From Chamaea fasciata (lineage: Eukaryota > Chordata > Aves > Passeriformes > Sylviidae): 64,000 nt of DNA. Below the pieces are notes generated by a model, which made no database searches, was not told the DNA's origin, and worked only from the letters and a program-made list of their open reading frames with translations. The number at the start of each line of letters is the position of its first letter. The stretch's first letter is position 1. Both the position numbers and the translations under genes were made by a program. The stretch lies in contig JARCOQ010000010.1 of the NCBI GenBank assembly GCA_029207755.1, positions 1 to 64,000 on the forward strand, in the 5' to 3' direction. Below are positions 9,496 through 22,583 of the stretch, in pieces.

Positions 9496-9692
9496 TGCCG
9501 TCACAGCTGCAAGTCAGCTGCAAGGAGAGAGAGCTTGACACCTCCAGGGCAGCTGCCAACGTAATGCCAACAGAATTTGCATTGCCGCAGTGCCCTCGGC
9601 CCTAGGCCTGATGTCACAGAGGGACTGGTTCCATGTTCCAGACACGGTGCTGGCCGCTGCAGGCAGGGGGGAAGGGCAATTTAGAGGCCTAA
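9496..9692 (-). promoter_or_regulatory. Proximal promoter/5' region of protease copy 1
   Basis: Octamer ATGCAAAT at 9582-9575 and CRE-like TGACATCA at 9616-9609, about 80 and 115 nt upstream of the ATG. A pyrimidine-rich run followed by TTGCAG sits about 25 nt before the ATG and looks like a 3' splice site, so the ATG exon may be preceded by an untranslated exon. No TATA box was recognised. Confidence 0.4.
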
Positions 9693-9935
9693 AACCACAG
9701 AAAGGTCTGGATTGGAAGGTACCTTAAGGACTGACTAGTTTCAAACCCCAACCATGCACACAGAGGCCTTCCACTACACCAGGTTGCTCAGAGTCCCATC
9801 CAAGCTGGCCTCAAATGGTAAAAGGAATGGGGCATCCACAGCTTCTCTGGGAAACATGTGCCACTCTTGTGCTAATGATACAAGATTTTGCTTGACATCC
9901 AAAACTACAGAATTGGCAGTAACAACAATTCAAAG
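9693..9935 (-). mobile_element. CR1 3' fragment (short), unit 2
   Basis: Same insertion as at 198-440, carrying the unit-1/2 base A at 9820 and a private T at 9879. Confidence 0.75.
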
Positions 9936-10142
9936 CAACACACATTCTGATTTTTAAAAAGTTTGTGACATTGCAGGACTACTACTGTAGCAATCCACAT
10001 CACTCACTAATCTCCTTGGGGCTATATGGGCACTGCATAAGATCTTCTTCAGGCTAGCTGTGCTAGCCGTTCTGAGAGAAAGGGGCATTGTTTAGCAAGA
10101 CCGCCTTTTTCCAGACCTTTTGTGACTTTTTTTCTTTTTCCT

Positions 10143-10173
<31 letters not shown>

Positions 10174-11781
10174 AAGGCCATTTAAGCGCATAATTTAGCT
10201 AAATGCATCTTCCTTAGAGGGATCCTGCCTTTAAAAATGGAAGTGTGGGAGAAGAAAGCAGTCTATCCTTATGCAGAGGTGAAACAGGTGTTTCTCTTCC
10301 ATGGCTCTGGGCAAGCCTGCACACACCTAAGGGTAAGGGCCTAGCCCAGTGTTTATGGCTGACCTGGTACACCCCTGATGCCCGCTTTGACTGTGAGCAT
10401 GATAGTCACAGTAACAGGATGGAGTTTTGTCTTCTAATCCCAGGTGGGTAGAACTCATCCTCAGGACCACGTAGGATGACCAACACATCCTTCATGACTC
10501 GTTCTCTAGGCTGGATGAGATCTGTATGAAAGAGGCTGAAGATGCCGAGTGCAAAGAAATGGCAAGGTAAATCCCTGCTGCCGGCTGCGATGGGAGAGAA
10601 GTACCCATGCTGGCAATACCCTCGGGCTCTGCCTTCTGCTCTCTGGAACACTTTCTGCAGCTGCTGATGGAAGCAGCCTTCTCCTCTTGCCAGCCCAGAG
10701 CTTTAGCAATGCAATTGGAGACCTGGAGCTGAAGAGGAGATGAATGACAGTATCAAGTGAAGGATCATGCCCTATGTGGCTACTCTCTCCTTGCACAGCC
10801 TCTGAACTGAGGAGCTGCACCACAAATGAAAGGATGCTGCTGGACAATTGTGCCAACAGCATCAAAGACACTGAAGGTAACGCGGGAGCCACATCCCTCC
10901 GGGAGTGGCCGAGCTTGGTTTGTCACATGGCCCTTCACTCCCAAATCAACCTTGCCCCGAAGATGCATCCTTTTTCACAAGTCCCATTGGATCTTTAAAT
11001 TCTGTAGTCGTCATCTCTCTAGTATTGCGAAGGCTGGCTCATTAAGTCAATTCCTAAGGCATCCGAGGAAACATTCGCTTACCACACTTCAGCCTATTAG
11101 TCGGCATTTTGTACAGACCCTAACACTTGGTGGCCTACAGCTGGTAGTCTCGTTTCTTAGGTACTGCTTAGTTATACAAAGAATTCCATAGTCCTGCATT
11201 ACCTGGGTTAGTTGGAACAGTTCAAGTTTTTGTCCTGCACCTATGGCTAAGCTTAACTAGCCAGAATAGCTGGGCATGCTCACACGAGCGACACCCAAGG
11301 TTTTCTGCCTCTCATGCTGGAGTGGCAGTCCTCACCTTCCCTTGGAGGCTTTCTCATAGCCCTCCTAACACTGGGGTTTCTGCTCTTTGTCTTGCACTGA
11401 CACCTCATCCTTTTCTTGACCCTCACCCTGCCTTAAGCCCATGTCCAGCATGAGCCTTGCCAGCCAAGGCTGTCTACCTTGCACCGGGTCTTAGCCATTT
11501 CAGTCTTCATCAATTCCCAAGACATTCAAAAAACGGGAGAATTGTATTGATGCGTTTCTCATGGAAGGAGGAGATGACTCCAGTACAACTTATGAATAGG
11601 GGTGGAGACTCCCTAACAGAAAAACAATTTTACAACCTCTACTACTGACAGAACAGAAGTATGCATATGCAACAAACGGTCAAATGCAGAAAAACTCCCC
11701 AACTTTCCAGATTTTCTTGGTACACTTTCCTGTCTCAAACTCAGCTCTATGTTATTGCTTCATAGTTATTCCTAAAGCATT

Positions 11782-12431
11782 TCAATAGGGTTCTGTATAT
11801 TCCTCCAGGAGAGGCTGCAGCACCTGGACCATGACCTCCCCATCTGGACCGCAGAGGCACAGGGCATACAAGATGCTGTTCTCTGCTCTCACTGCCAGCC
11901 ACCGCTGGGACCCATAGATTGCCTCCAGCCTCTGGCGCAGCCAGGGCAGCATAGGGTCAAGAACATGCTCTTCTTTTTGGAAAAGTTCTGCCCAGACCTT
12001 GGCAGCAGGCTACCCACAGCCTCTGCCCCTGCAGGCCCCTGCTCAGCTGGGGAAGGCGTCCCTTGCACAGGAACCGCTCCTGGGCGCTGGCAGCTGTTTC
12101 CATCCAGGAGGCCAAGAGATCTTTCTGCCTCTCTCTTGGTCTCTGGTGATTCTCCCTGGGGTGTGATGACACACTCGAGGTATTTTTGTTCCCGCAGAGA
12201 AAACCTGACAGACTCTATCAATCTTCTGCAGAGTGGGCACTCTGCTTTCTTCTCTGCCCAATGCAGCATGCAGCCCATGCAGAACTCATGGCCACAGGGT
12301 ATGGCATAAGCAACACCCTCTTGCTCATCATGACAAATGGGGCAGCTGCACTCTGTCCCCATGGCTCTGTCTGTTCTCCATGGCAATTCAGGGAGTCCTG
12401 AGAAGCTGCTCCCCATCACTGGCACTACCAA
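11782..12431 (-). pseudogene. RING-finger pseudogene, unit 2
   Basis: The 180-codon frame 12431-11889 is identical to unit 1, with the same frame break near 12002. Confidence 0.75.
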
Positions 12432-13088
12432 AGAATCTCACACACTGCAACAAAATGGAGAAACCTTGGTCTCTTCCTGTCCCAAGGAGCAGATGAAAAA
12501 ATGCCCAAGCCCCTGGACAAGGATATCCTCCTGACTCCTCAAGCCCTAATGACCTTCCCACTACCACCCTGGGGAGACTCAGCCTTCAAGGTCTTACAGG
12601 CATGCTTGACAGGCTGTGACTTTCCTGAGAGCGTGGAAAGATGGTCTCGGACAGCTGAAATCGTGTAGGGTTGAGACTCCTGTCTGTGAAAAACAGGTGT
12701 TGGGATTAAGTGGTTCAACAATTTGGAGGTCCTGAATTCTTAATTAAATCTCTGGAGGCTGGATTTTTCCTTTCTTTCTATCTTTTTTAAGTTCACTCTT
12801 GAATCAGAAAATGTTATTCATTGAGTGCAGTTTTTATAAGGGGGAGGTTCTCTTCCAAAGTAAACGCTGTGGGCAAAAATTTAATATGGCCTTAGCAGGC
12901 ACTGCGCACATCAGCTGGGTATGCTGCTCAAGCATCACCTCTGCAGGTGATCTCTAGGGAAGAGTAGATGCGTGGCTTTGCTCCCCGCTGATGACTCTTA
13001 GGGGCTCTAAGAACCTATGCACCCTTGATGACCAGAGCTGCATAAGATATTGCAAGACACTTAAAGAGCAGAATTGCCTTAAACACCA

Positions 13089-14840
13089 ATCACAGAACCA
13101 CAGAATCGACTAGGTTGGAAAAAAACCCATCTGAGACCATTGAGTCAAACCTATGACTCAACACCACCTTGTCAACCAGACCACAGCACTAAAAGCCATG
13201 TGCTATCTTTGCTTAAAAACCTCCAGGTGACTCCACCGCCTCCCTGGGAAGCCTATTCCAATGCCCAAAATCACCCTTTCTGTGAAGAATCTTCTTCTCA
13301 ATGTCCAGTCCCAACTTCCTGTGGTACAGCTTAAGACTTTGTCGGCTTCTCTTGCTGCTTGCCTGGGAGAAGAGACTGACCCCCACTGGGCTATACCCTC
13401 CTTTCGGGGACTTATAGAGGTTGGTACGCTCACCCCTGAGCCTTCTCTTCTCCAAGCTAAGCAACCCCAGCTCCCTCAGCTGCTCCTCATAAGACATGTG
13501 GCCCAGACCATTCACTATCCTTGTTGCCCTCCTCTGGACCCATTTGAGCATCTCAACGTCCTTCCTAAACTGAGGAGCCCAGAACTGGACGCAGCACTCA
13601 AGGTGCGGCCTCACCAGTGCTGACTACAGGGGAAGAATGACCTCCCCGCTCCTGCTGGCCACACCATTCCTGATCCAGGCCAGGGTGCCATTGGCCTTCT
13701 TGGCCACCAGAGCGCACTGCTGGCTCACGTTCAGCTGCTGTCTCCAGTACCCCCAGGTCCCTTTTCTGCCTGGGCACTGTCCAGCCACACCAACCCCAGC
13801 TTGTGGTGCTGCAGGGGCTTGCTGTGATTCAAAGGCACGACCTGGCACTTGGACTTGTGCAACCGCCCATTGTTGGATTCAGCACACCTATCCAGCCTGT
13901 CCAGGTCCCTCTGCAGAGTCCTCCTACCCTCTAACAGAGCAGTGCTTGCTCCCAGCTTGGTGTCATCTGCAAGGTGATCCCCTTGTCCGGATCATCAGTG
14001 AAGATATTTAAACAAGACTGGTCCCAACACAGACCCCTGGGGGGCTGCACTAAGTGACTAGCCCCCATCTGGATGCAGGACCATTCACCTCCAGTCTCTG
14101 GGCCTGGCCATCCAGCCAGTTCTGAACACGGCTCCTGCCCAAGCTGTGGGCTACCAGCTTTTCCAGGAGTGCCCTACGGGACATGGGGTAAGAGGCTTTG
14201 CTGAAGGCCAGGTATACAACATCCACAGCCTTCCCGTCATCCACCTGGCGGGTCAGCTGGTAACAAAGGGAGATCAGGTTGGTTAAAGCACAACCTGCCC
14301 CTCCTAAATCCCTGCTGGCTGGGTCTGATCCCTCAGCTGTCCTGCAGGTGCTGCGTTATCGCACTTAAGATGATCTCTTGTTTAACCTTACTGAGTACCA
14401 AGGTCAGGCTGACAGGCCTGTAGTTTCCCATGTGCTCCTTATGGCCCTTCTTATGGATGAGTATCACGTTGGCCAGCCCAGTCGTCTTGTTACCCAGGAC
14501 TGAGGGTAAATGATGGAAAGCGTCTTGGTGAGGTCTTCTGCCATCTCCTGCACCACCCTACGATGAATCCTGTCTGGTCTCATCGACTTGTCAGCATCTA
14601 AGTGGCTCAGATGGTCACTAACTACTTTCTCCTGGATAACAGGAGAGGCTGTTCTGTTCCCTGCTCCCCATCTACGAGTTCAGGAGGCCAGTTGCCTTGA
14701 GGACAACCCGTCTTTTTGTTGAAAACTGAAGCAAAGAAGATGCTAGGGACCTCAGCCTTTTCCTCATCTTTGCTAACTATATTCCCTCCCTTATGCAATA
14801 AAGATGAGAGGTTCTTGCCCCTCCAAGATGCATTAAGATT
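13089..14840 (-). mobile_element. CR1 LINE, unit 2
   Basis: Same insertion and same frame breaks as at 3594-5345; C at 14182 (unit position 4687). Confidence 0.93.
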
Positions 14841-16730
14841 ATTGAAAGGCTTTGCCCACTGTGACAAACTCTCCAAAGAAGCAACTGCTCATCGGCAGCA
14901 ACTGAAGCTCCCCCTCCCTGAACATGCCTCTGTGAAACTTGGGCTGTCAGTTAAGCCACCTGAGAGGAATGTGAGGTAGGATTGCATGCGCTCTCAGACT
15001 AGCAGGAGGAAAACGGATACTGGAGGAGCACTGATACTGGACAGAAAGAACCCACACTCAAAGCCAACAAAGCCACTCTGTTGAAAAGCAACTCTGAGTG
15101 GGTAACTGCAGCCAATGAGCATTGATTCCTTTGTTGGCTAAAATGCCTAAATAGCAAAAAGGTTTGAATACCTGGGGGAACCACACCAGCAAGAAGACCA
15201 GGGTGAAGAAAAGATGCAAGAGGATGCTTTCTGGATCCAAGTGCGGTGATAGCTTTCTCCTTCAACTGTCTCACTCTTTCTCTCCCTCTGGCCCTCCTCT
15301 CTTTCCTATTTCTATCTCTCTACCTCATGCTTACTGTTAAAGAAAATCCATGCTATTGACTTGGGCACATGCCTCTTACCTTCAGGTACAGGCATGTGCC
15401 AATAACCGGATCATAAAAGACGTGCTGGTACAACAGACTGCTGCTGTGAGGGGGTGAGATGTGCAATTGATCCTTGGCCCAGGGATTGGCACTGGAGAAG
15501 GCAGATGCAGCTCTTCCCTTCCCTGGAGTGTTTGTGCATTGGTCTTACACGCCACTCCTATGTGGAAGGGAGCAACAGAGGTTCGTCGATGTTCACGGAT
15601 GGAAAAGAATGGCAAAAAGCAAAAGGGTCCAAAAAAACCTCACCGCTTTTTATTAACAAACTACACACTCAGCATGGCAGTTGGTATATGTTTTGCCACT
15701 ACCTTCTAATAATAAGACAGAAGACTAAAAGAAAAGAGGGAAGAAGAAGGGAAAGAGGAATCGGGTAGGAGAGGAAAGAAGATTAAAGTCCTGGGTCCAG
15801 CACCGATCCAGCCAACAGGTGTCCAGGGTCCTGAGAGAATGCCACCCGGCCTCTGTGGTGGTACATTTTTCTAGGTAAGTTTTCCCCATTCTGGGATTCG
15901 GTTCCTCACTCTTCGTACAAATGAGTTGGCATGTGCAGCCTAGTATTCTAGACTTTTCTGGAAATGGGCTGGGGGGCTTTGGGTTTGTTTTCTTTTTTTT
16001 TTGTGGTCTTGATTCTCCATCTATTGGTCTTGCTTGCTCCTTGACCCCACTCCTGCACTTAAGCTGTTTATGTTGTGTGGTCACTACAGACTGGAAGAGG
16101 AACTTCAGCTCCAGAATGGGGCTGGCCTACGTTCAGTACAGCTCCCCTTTCCAGGCACATGCTGTTATAACTCGTTTGCTTGATGGCTGTTGGTGTTCAG
16201 GGCATAGCAGTGCATGAACTCTTTACTGCTTAGGTTTCTACATGGGCCAAAAAACCCAGTTGCCATCTGATGGGGACAAAAACCATCCTTAGGGCACAGA
16301 GGAGAATGAAGGGCTTCACATTTTTGATGACAGGGCAACATCTGCACCCTTCTTTTCTTTTCTCTTGTTTTCCAAGTGTTGTGTTTCTTGAACTTGTTTT
16401 TGCAAACTTAAGGTGCCAGATGCTACTCTTCCGCTGTAGATGTACCAATAGCTGTGGGGAAGGCATTGATCTGTACGGAAGGGAGTGTGAAGCCAAATTC
16501 TTCCTAGATGAGTGTGAAGGGATCCCTGAGTTCAGGGCTGCTTGGGCAAAATCAAGCCAGCGGGAGTTTAGAGAATTTGGATGCAAATTTGTCGCAGAGC
16601 AGAAAATACAGATCTCCTTTTGAGTTTGCTTCCAATTTAATTCCGTTTAATGCAATTCAAATTAATAGAACTCAGAAGGAAAGGGTTGTGGTCTACTATA
16701 GCCTGAACTGCAGCTGGTCCATTTTGCCGT

Positions 16731-18990
16731 TCAAACAATTTTTCCCTTTAGGTACAGCAAGATCTCCTTCAGCAGATTAAAGAATTGGAGCAGCTTTGCC
16801 CGAGGAACTGGACAGGGTTGAGTTGGTCTTGGAGGTAGTGTCTGCAGGGGGGTTGAGGTGTAGGCTGGTGCTGGCGTAATTCCTGGTACTGGCCTTCTTC
16901 CCACTGTAGTCCGGATCCAGTCGTAGTAGTACTGAGTGGAGCTGGAGACTGCAGGCCGTTTAGGTCTAGCACAGCCTACTCCCCAGCTGGTCACACCAAT
17001 TTGCCAGAAGAAGCCGGCATGCTTATCTTGGCAGACAAGAGGCCCCCCGCTGTCACCCTGGAGCAGATCAGAGAGGATTAAGGTGCCTCTGTGTGCCCCT
17101 GTCAGCAGTCGGAGTTGGTTGCTTTACTCTCTTCAGCCCCTGCCAGAAGAACTGGACTCCTGGCTGAGCAAGGCCCTGCTCAAGTGCTGGAACCTGTAGA
17201 ACCTCAGCACCCTTGGGAGCAGGTTGGGGGCCTGTCAGGTGAGGCTCTCCGTCTCCCCTGTGCTTGGATGCTTCAGGGTTAGCATCTGGACCCCACAGAG
17301 CAAGGACCCACGGATGGGAAAGGGGGCAGAAGCTTCAGCGACAGTGCAGAGCTGGGGCTGGGAGAGCAACTGGTCAGGGAAAGCACACGCTGGGCTGTGC
17401 TTGGGTGGTGGGATGAGGCTGCCTACACTGCTGGGGGCTGGGGGACTCGGCATGCTCCTACCTGGCAGGTGCCAACGCCACCCTGGCCAGCACACACGTG
17501 GAAGTCATAGATGTACCCATGCAGCCACTCACTACTGTTGCAGAGCTGGTTAGGGACCACTTGCACCTTGGCCTGCTGCAGGATATCTCTACCTGAAGCT
17601 GTGAGCAGAGAAAGGAATGAGCTCCCAGCAGCTCTTTGCCCGTGTGTTGAAGTTTTTCCCTAGAGGCTTGCTGGCCTCTAGAGAGGTGTTGGGAGTGCTG
17701 TGTCGCTGCTGTGTGGCATTGGGCAGCAGGCCAGGCCAGAGGCATATGTCCCACGGCCTAACTCTGCTGTCAGGAAGGCCCAGCCGTCTCTCCCTGGTGG
17801 GCCAAGCTTGCCCTCAGGGTCCAGATCCTTTATGGGAACTCACTCACATTTCACGATTCTGTCACCCCAGCCAGCAACGTAACAGTTTTTCAGCTCCGAC
17901 ACTTTCACTGCAGGACCAGGCAGGCAGGCGGTCTGAATGGTGGAGCTGCACTGGACTGGCCGATCCAGTTCCAGCAAGGCGATGTCGTTATACTCAAGGT
18001 CAGGGATGTATTTTTCATGAATAATCAGCCGCTTAATCCGGCGCACTTCCACACCAGGGCCCGACTGGCCCAACGAGGTGGCCCCAAGAACGATGGCCCA
18101 CTCGCTGATGGGACTGGAAGGCAGATGGAGAGAGGGGTGAGGGCGAGTAGAATCACGTGCTGTAACACCCCAGCCCTTCCTGCCTTCTGCTTCCTGAGGC
18201 AGAGAGGAAAACAGCACTCCACAGAGTGAAAGTAGGCTTGAGCTATATTGAGCTGCAGGCTGCTAGGAAGCGGTGGCATGAACCCAGTCGTCTCCCTGAG
18301 CAGTCTCTCAGCTGGGCCCTGCAATGTCCTGGCACTAGGCACATGCAAGGAAATGGGATGGGAATAGCATGCACTGGTGGTGCGGGGATATCCCTGTGCC
18401 CAGGTCCTCCTTACTTTGTGATGTTGACAAAGCAGTGGGCAGCTGAGAGCAGCCACTTTGCGCTGATGAGGGTCCCTCCACAGATATGCACAGATACCGG
18501 TGGTTTCCAGACGCAGCGGATACTGGCGATCCCAGCCCAGGCCCCAGACCCTGGCATGACATCTGTGCCACCCACAACGCGTGATGAGCTGAAGGTAGTA
18601 CCCATGGGCCGCAGCCCACAAGTCTGTCTGAAAGCAGAAAGTCGTTAGTGTCCCATGAGAAGGCCTGCTGCTGTGCTGAAGGTCAGCCAGCATCCCTCCT
18701 CACAAGGCTCTGGTTGCAAAGCCAGCGGGGAGCTGCCTGGCATGTCCACATGTTTGCCCATTTCTGCTTTAGCCCCTTAGACAACTGGTGCCAGCAGCCT
18801 GGCCAGTGGTGATAAACGGAGACTCCCACCTACTTTGGGAACTGCTGTGGCCACAGGTGGCAAGCGGGCGCCCACAGGGAAGCCCCTAAGCCTTTGCCTG
18901 CGCCCCCGAAGAGCCTGAGGCTACTTACCCACAGGCGCCATGTGCAGGCCCGCACAGAGCCAGTAGGATGAGGATGCACAACAAAATCAT
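16731..18990 (-). CDS. Acrosin-like serine protease, copy 2
   Basis: Exons 18990-18929, 18627-18415, 18113-17848, 17592-17462 and 17057-16731. I see no coding difference from copy 1, so the predicted protein is identical, including the altered S1 pocket. Splice sites are unchanged. The downstream neighbour in transcription order is the possible LTR and CR1 of the same unit. Confidence 0.92.
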
Positions 18991-19187
18991 TGCCGTCACA
19001 GCTGCAAGTCAGCTGCAAGGAGAGAGAGCTTGACACCTCCAGGGCAGCTGCCAACGTAATGCCAACAGAATTTGCATTGCCGCAGTGCCCTCGGCCCTAG
19101 GCCTGATGTCACAGAGGGACTGGTTCCATGTTCCAGACACGGTGCTGGCCGCTGCAGGCAGGGGGGAAGGGCAATTTAGAGGCCTAA
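18991..19187 (-). promoter_or_regulatory. Proximal promoter/5' region of protease copy 2
   Basis: Octamer at 19077-19070 and CRE-like site at 19111-19104, both unchanged. The CR1 relic starts at 19188. Confidence 0.4.
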
Positions 19188-19430
19188 AACCACAGAAAGG
19201 TCTGGATTGGAAGGTACCTTAAGGACTGACTAGTTTCAAACCCCAACCATGCACACAGAGGCCTTCCACTACACCAGGTTGCTCAGAGTCCCATCCAAGC
19301 TGGCCTCAAATGGTGAAAGGAATGGGGCATCCACAGCTTCTCTGGGAAACATGTGCCACTCTTGTGCTAATGACACAAGATTTTGCTTGACATCCAAAAC
19401 TACAGAATTGGCAGTAACAACAATTCAAAG
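19188..19430 (-). mobile_element. CR1 3' fragment (short), unit 3
   Basis: Same insertion, with G at 19315 as in all later units. Confidence 0.75.
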
Positions 19431-19637
19431 CAACACACATTCTGATTTTTAAAAAGTTTGTGACATTGCAGGACTACTACTGTAGCAATCCACATCACTC
19501 ACTAATCTCCTTGGGGCTATATGGGCACTGCATAAGATCTTCTTCAGGCTAGCTGTGCTAGCCGTTCTGAGAGAAAGGGGCATTGTTTAGCAAGACCGCC
19601 TTTTTCCAGACCTTTTGTGACTTTTTTTCTTTTTCCT

Positions 19638-19668
<31 letters not shown>

Positions 19669-21276
19669 AAGGCCATTTAAGCGCATAATTTAGCTAAATG
19701 CATCTTCCTTAGAGGGATCCTGCCTTTAAAAATGGAAGTGTGGGAGAAGAAAGCAGTCTATCCTTATGCAGAGGTGAAACAGGTGTTTCTCTTCCATGGC
19801 TCTGGGCAAGCCTGCACACACCTAAGGGTAAGGGCCTAGCCCAGTGTTTATGGCTGACCTGGTACACCCCTGATGCCCGCTTTGACTGTGAGCATGATAG
19901 TCACAGTAACAGGATGGAGTTTTGTCTTCTAATCCCAGGTGGGTAGAACTCATCCTCAGGACCACGTAGGATGACCAACACATCCTTCATGACTCGTTCT
20001 CTAGGCTGGATGAGATCTGTATGAAAGAGGCTGAAGATGCCGAGTGCAAAGAAATGGCAAGGTAAATCCCTGCTGCCGGCTGCGATGGGAGAGAAGTACC
20101 CATGCTGGCAATACCCTCGGGCTCTGCCTTCTGCTCTCTGGAACACTTTCTGCAGCTGCTGATGGAAGCAGCCTTCTCCTCTTGCCAGCCCAGAGCTTTA
20201 GCAATGCAATTGGAGACCTGGAGCTGAAGAGGAGATGAATGACAGTATCAAGTGAAGGATCATGCCCTATGTGGCTACTCTCTCCTTGCACAGCCTCTGA
20301 ACTGAGGAGCTGCACCACAAATGAAAGGATGCTGCTGGACAATTGTGCCAACAGCATCAAAGACACTGAAGGTAACGCGGGAGCCACATCCCTCCGGGAG
20401 TGGCCGAGCTTGGTTTGTCACATGGCCCTTCACTCCCAAATCAACCTTGCCCCGAAGATGCATCCTTTTTCACAAGTCCCATTGGATCTTTAAATTCTGT
20501 AGTCGTCATCTCTCTAGTATTGCGAAGGCTGGCTCATTAAGTCAATTCCTAAGGCATCCGAGGAAACATTCGCTTACCACACTTCAGCCTATTAGTCGGC
20601 ATTTTGTACAGACCCTAACACTTGGTGGCCTACAGCTGGTAGTCTCGTTTCTTAGGTACTGCTTAGTTATACAAAGAATTCCATAGTCCTGCATTACCTG
20701 GGTTAGTTGGAACAGTTCAAGTTTTTGTCCTGCACCTATGGCTAAGCTTAACTAGCCAGAATAGCTGGGCATGCTCACACGAGCGACACCCAAGGTTTTC
20801 TGCCTCTCATGCTGGAGTGGCAGTCCTCACCTTCCCTTGGAGGCTTTCTCATAGCCCTCCTAACACTGGGGTTTCTGCTCTTTGTCTTGCACTGACACCT
20901 CATCCTTTTCTTGACCCTCACCCTGCCTTAAGCCCATGTCCAGCATGAGCCTTGCCAGCCAAGGCTGTCTACCTTGCACCGGGTCTTAGCCATTTCAGTC
21001 TTCATCAATTCCCAAGACATTCAAAAAACGGGAGAATTGTATTGATGCGTTTCTCATGGAAGGAGGAGATGACTCCAGTACAACTTATGAATAGGGGTGG
21101 AGACTCCCTAACAGAAAAACAATTTTACAACCTCTACTACTGACAGAACAGAAGTATGCATATGCAACAAACGGTCAAATGCAGAAAAACTCCCCAACTT
21201 TCCAGATTTTCTTGGTACACTTTCCTGTCTCAAACTCAGCTCTATGTTATTGCTTCATAGTTATTCCTAAAGCATT

Positions 21277-21926
21277 TCAATAGGGTTCTGTATATTCCTC
21301 CAGGAGAGGCTGCAGCACCTGGACCATGACCTCCCCATCTGGACCGCAGAGGCACAGGGCATACAAGATGCTGTTCTCTGCTCTCACTGCCAGCCACCGC
21401 TGGGACCCATAGATTGCCTCCAGCCTCTGGCGCAGCCAGGGCAGCATAGGGTCAAGAACATGCTCTTCTTTTTGGAAAAGTTCTGCCCAGACCTTGGCAG
21501 CAGGCTACCCACAGCCTCTGCCCCTGCAGGCCCCTGCTCAGCTGGGGAAGGCGTCCCTTGCACAGGAACCGCTCCTGGGCGCTGGCAGCTGTTTCCATCC
21601 AGGAGGCCAAGAGATCTTTCTGCCTCTCTCTTGGTCTCTGGTGATTCTCCCTGGGGTGTGATGACACACTCGAGGTATTTTTGTTCCCGCAGAGAAAACC
21701 TGACAGACTCTATCAATCTTCTGCAGAGTGGGCACTCTGCTTTCTTCTCTGCCCAATGCAGCATGCAGCCCATGCAGAACTCATGGCCACAGGGTATGGC
21801 ATAAGCAACACCCTCTTGCTCATCATGACAAATGGGGCAGCTGCACTCTGTCCCCATGGCTCTGTCTGTTCTCCATGGCAATTCAGGGAGTCCTGAGAAG
21901 CTGCTCCCCATCACTGGCACTACCAA
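21277..21926 (-). pseudogene. RING-finger pseudogene, unit 3
   Basis: Frame 21926-21384, identical, with the frame break near 21497. Confidence 0.75.
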
Positions 21927-22583
21927 AGAATCTCACACACTGCAACAAAATGGAGAAACCTTGGTCTCTTCCTGTCCCAAGGAGCAGATGAAAAAATGCC
22001 CAAGCCCCTGGACAAGGATATCCTCCTGACTCCTCAAGCCCTAATGACCTTCCCACTACCACCCTGGGGAGACTCAGCCTTCAAGGTCTTACAGGCATGC
22101 TTGACAGGCTGTGACTTTCCTGAGAGCGTGGAAAGATGGTCTCGGACAGCTGAAATCGTGTAGGGTTGAGACTCCTGTCTGTGAAAAACAGGTGTTGGGA
22201 TTAAGTGGTTCAACAATTTGGAGGTCCTGAATTCTTAATTAAATCTCTGGAGGCTGGATTTTTCCTTTCTTTCTATCTTTTTTAAGTTCACTCTTGAATC
22301 AGAAAATGTTATTCATTGAGTGCAGTTTTTATAAGGGGGAGGTTCTCTTCCAAAGTAAACGCTGTGGGCAAAAATTTAATATGGCCTTAGCAGGCACTGC
22401 GCACATCAGCTGGGTATGCTGCTCAAGCATCACCTCTGCAGGTGATCTCTAGGGAAGAGTAGATGCGTGGCTTTGCTCCCCGCTGATGACTCTTAGGGGC
22501 TCTAAGAACCTATGCACCCTTGATGACCAGAGCTGCATAAGATATTGCAAGACACTTAAAGAGCAGAATTGCCTTAAACACCA

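Larger units (their letters stand above)
9496..18990. repeat. Array unit 2
   Basis: Full 9,495-bp unit. It shares the variants at unit positions 325 (A) and 6419 (C) with unit 1, so these two are the closest pair. Private variant: T at 9879 (unit position 384; C elsewhere). The poly-T tract has 19 T. Confidence 0.95.
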
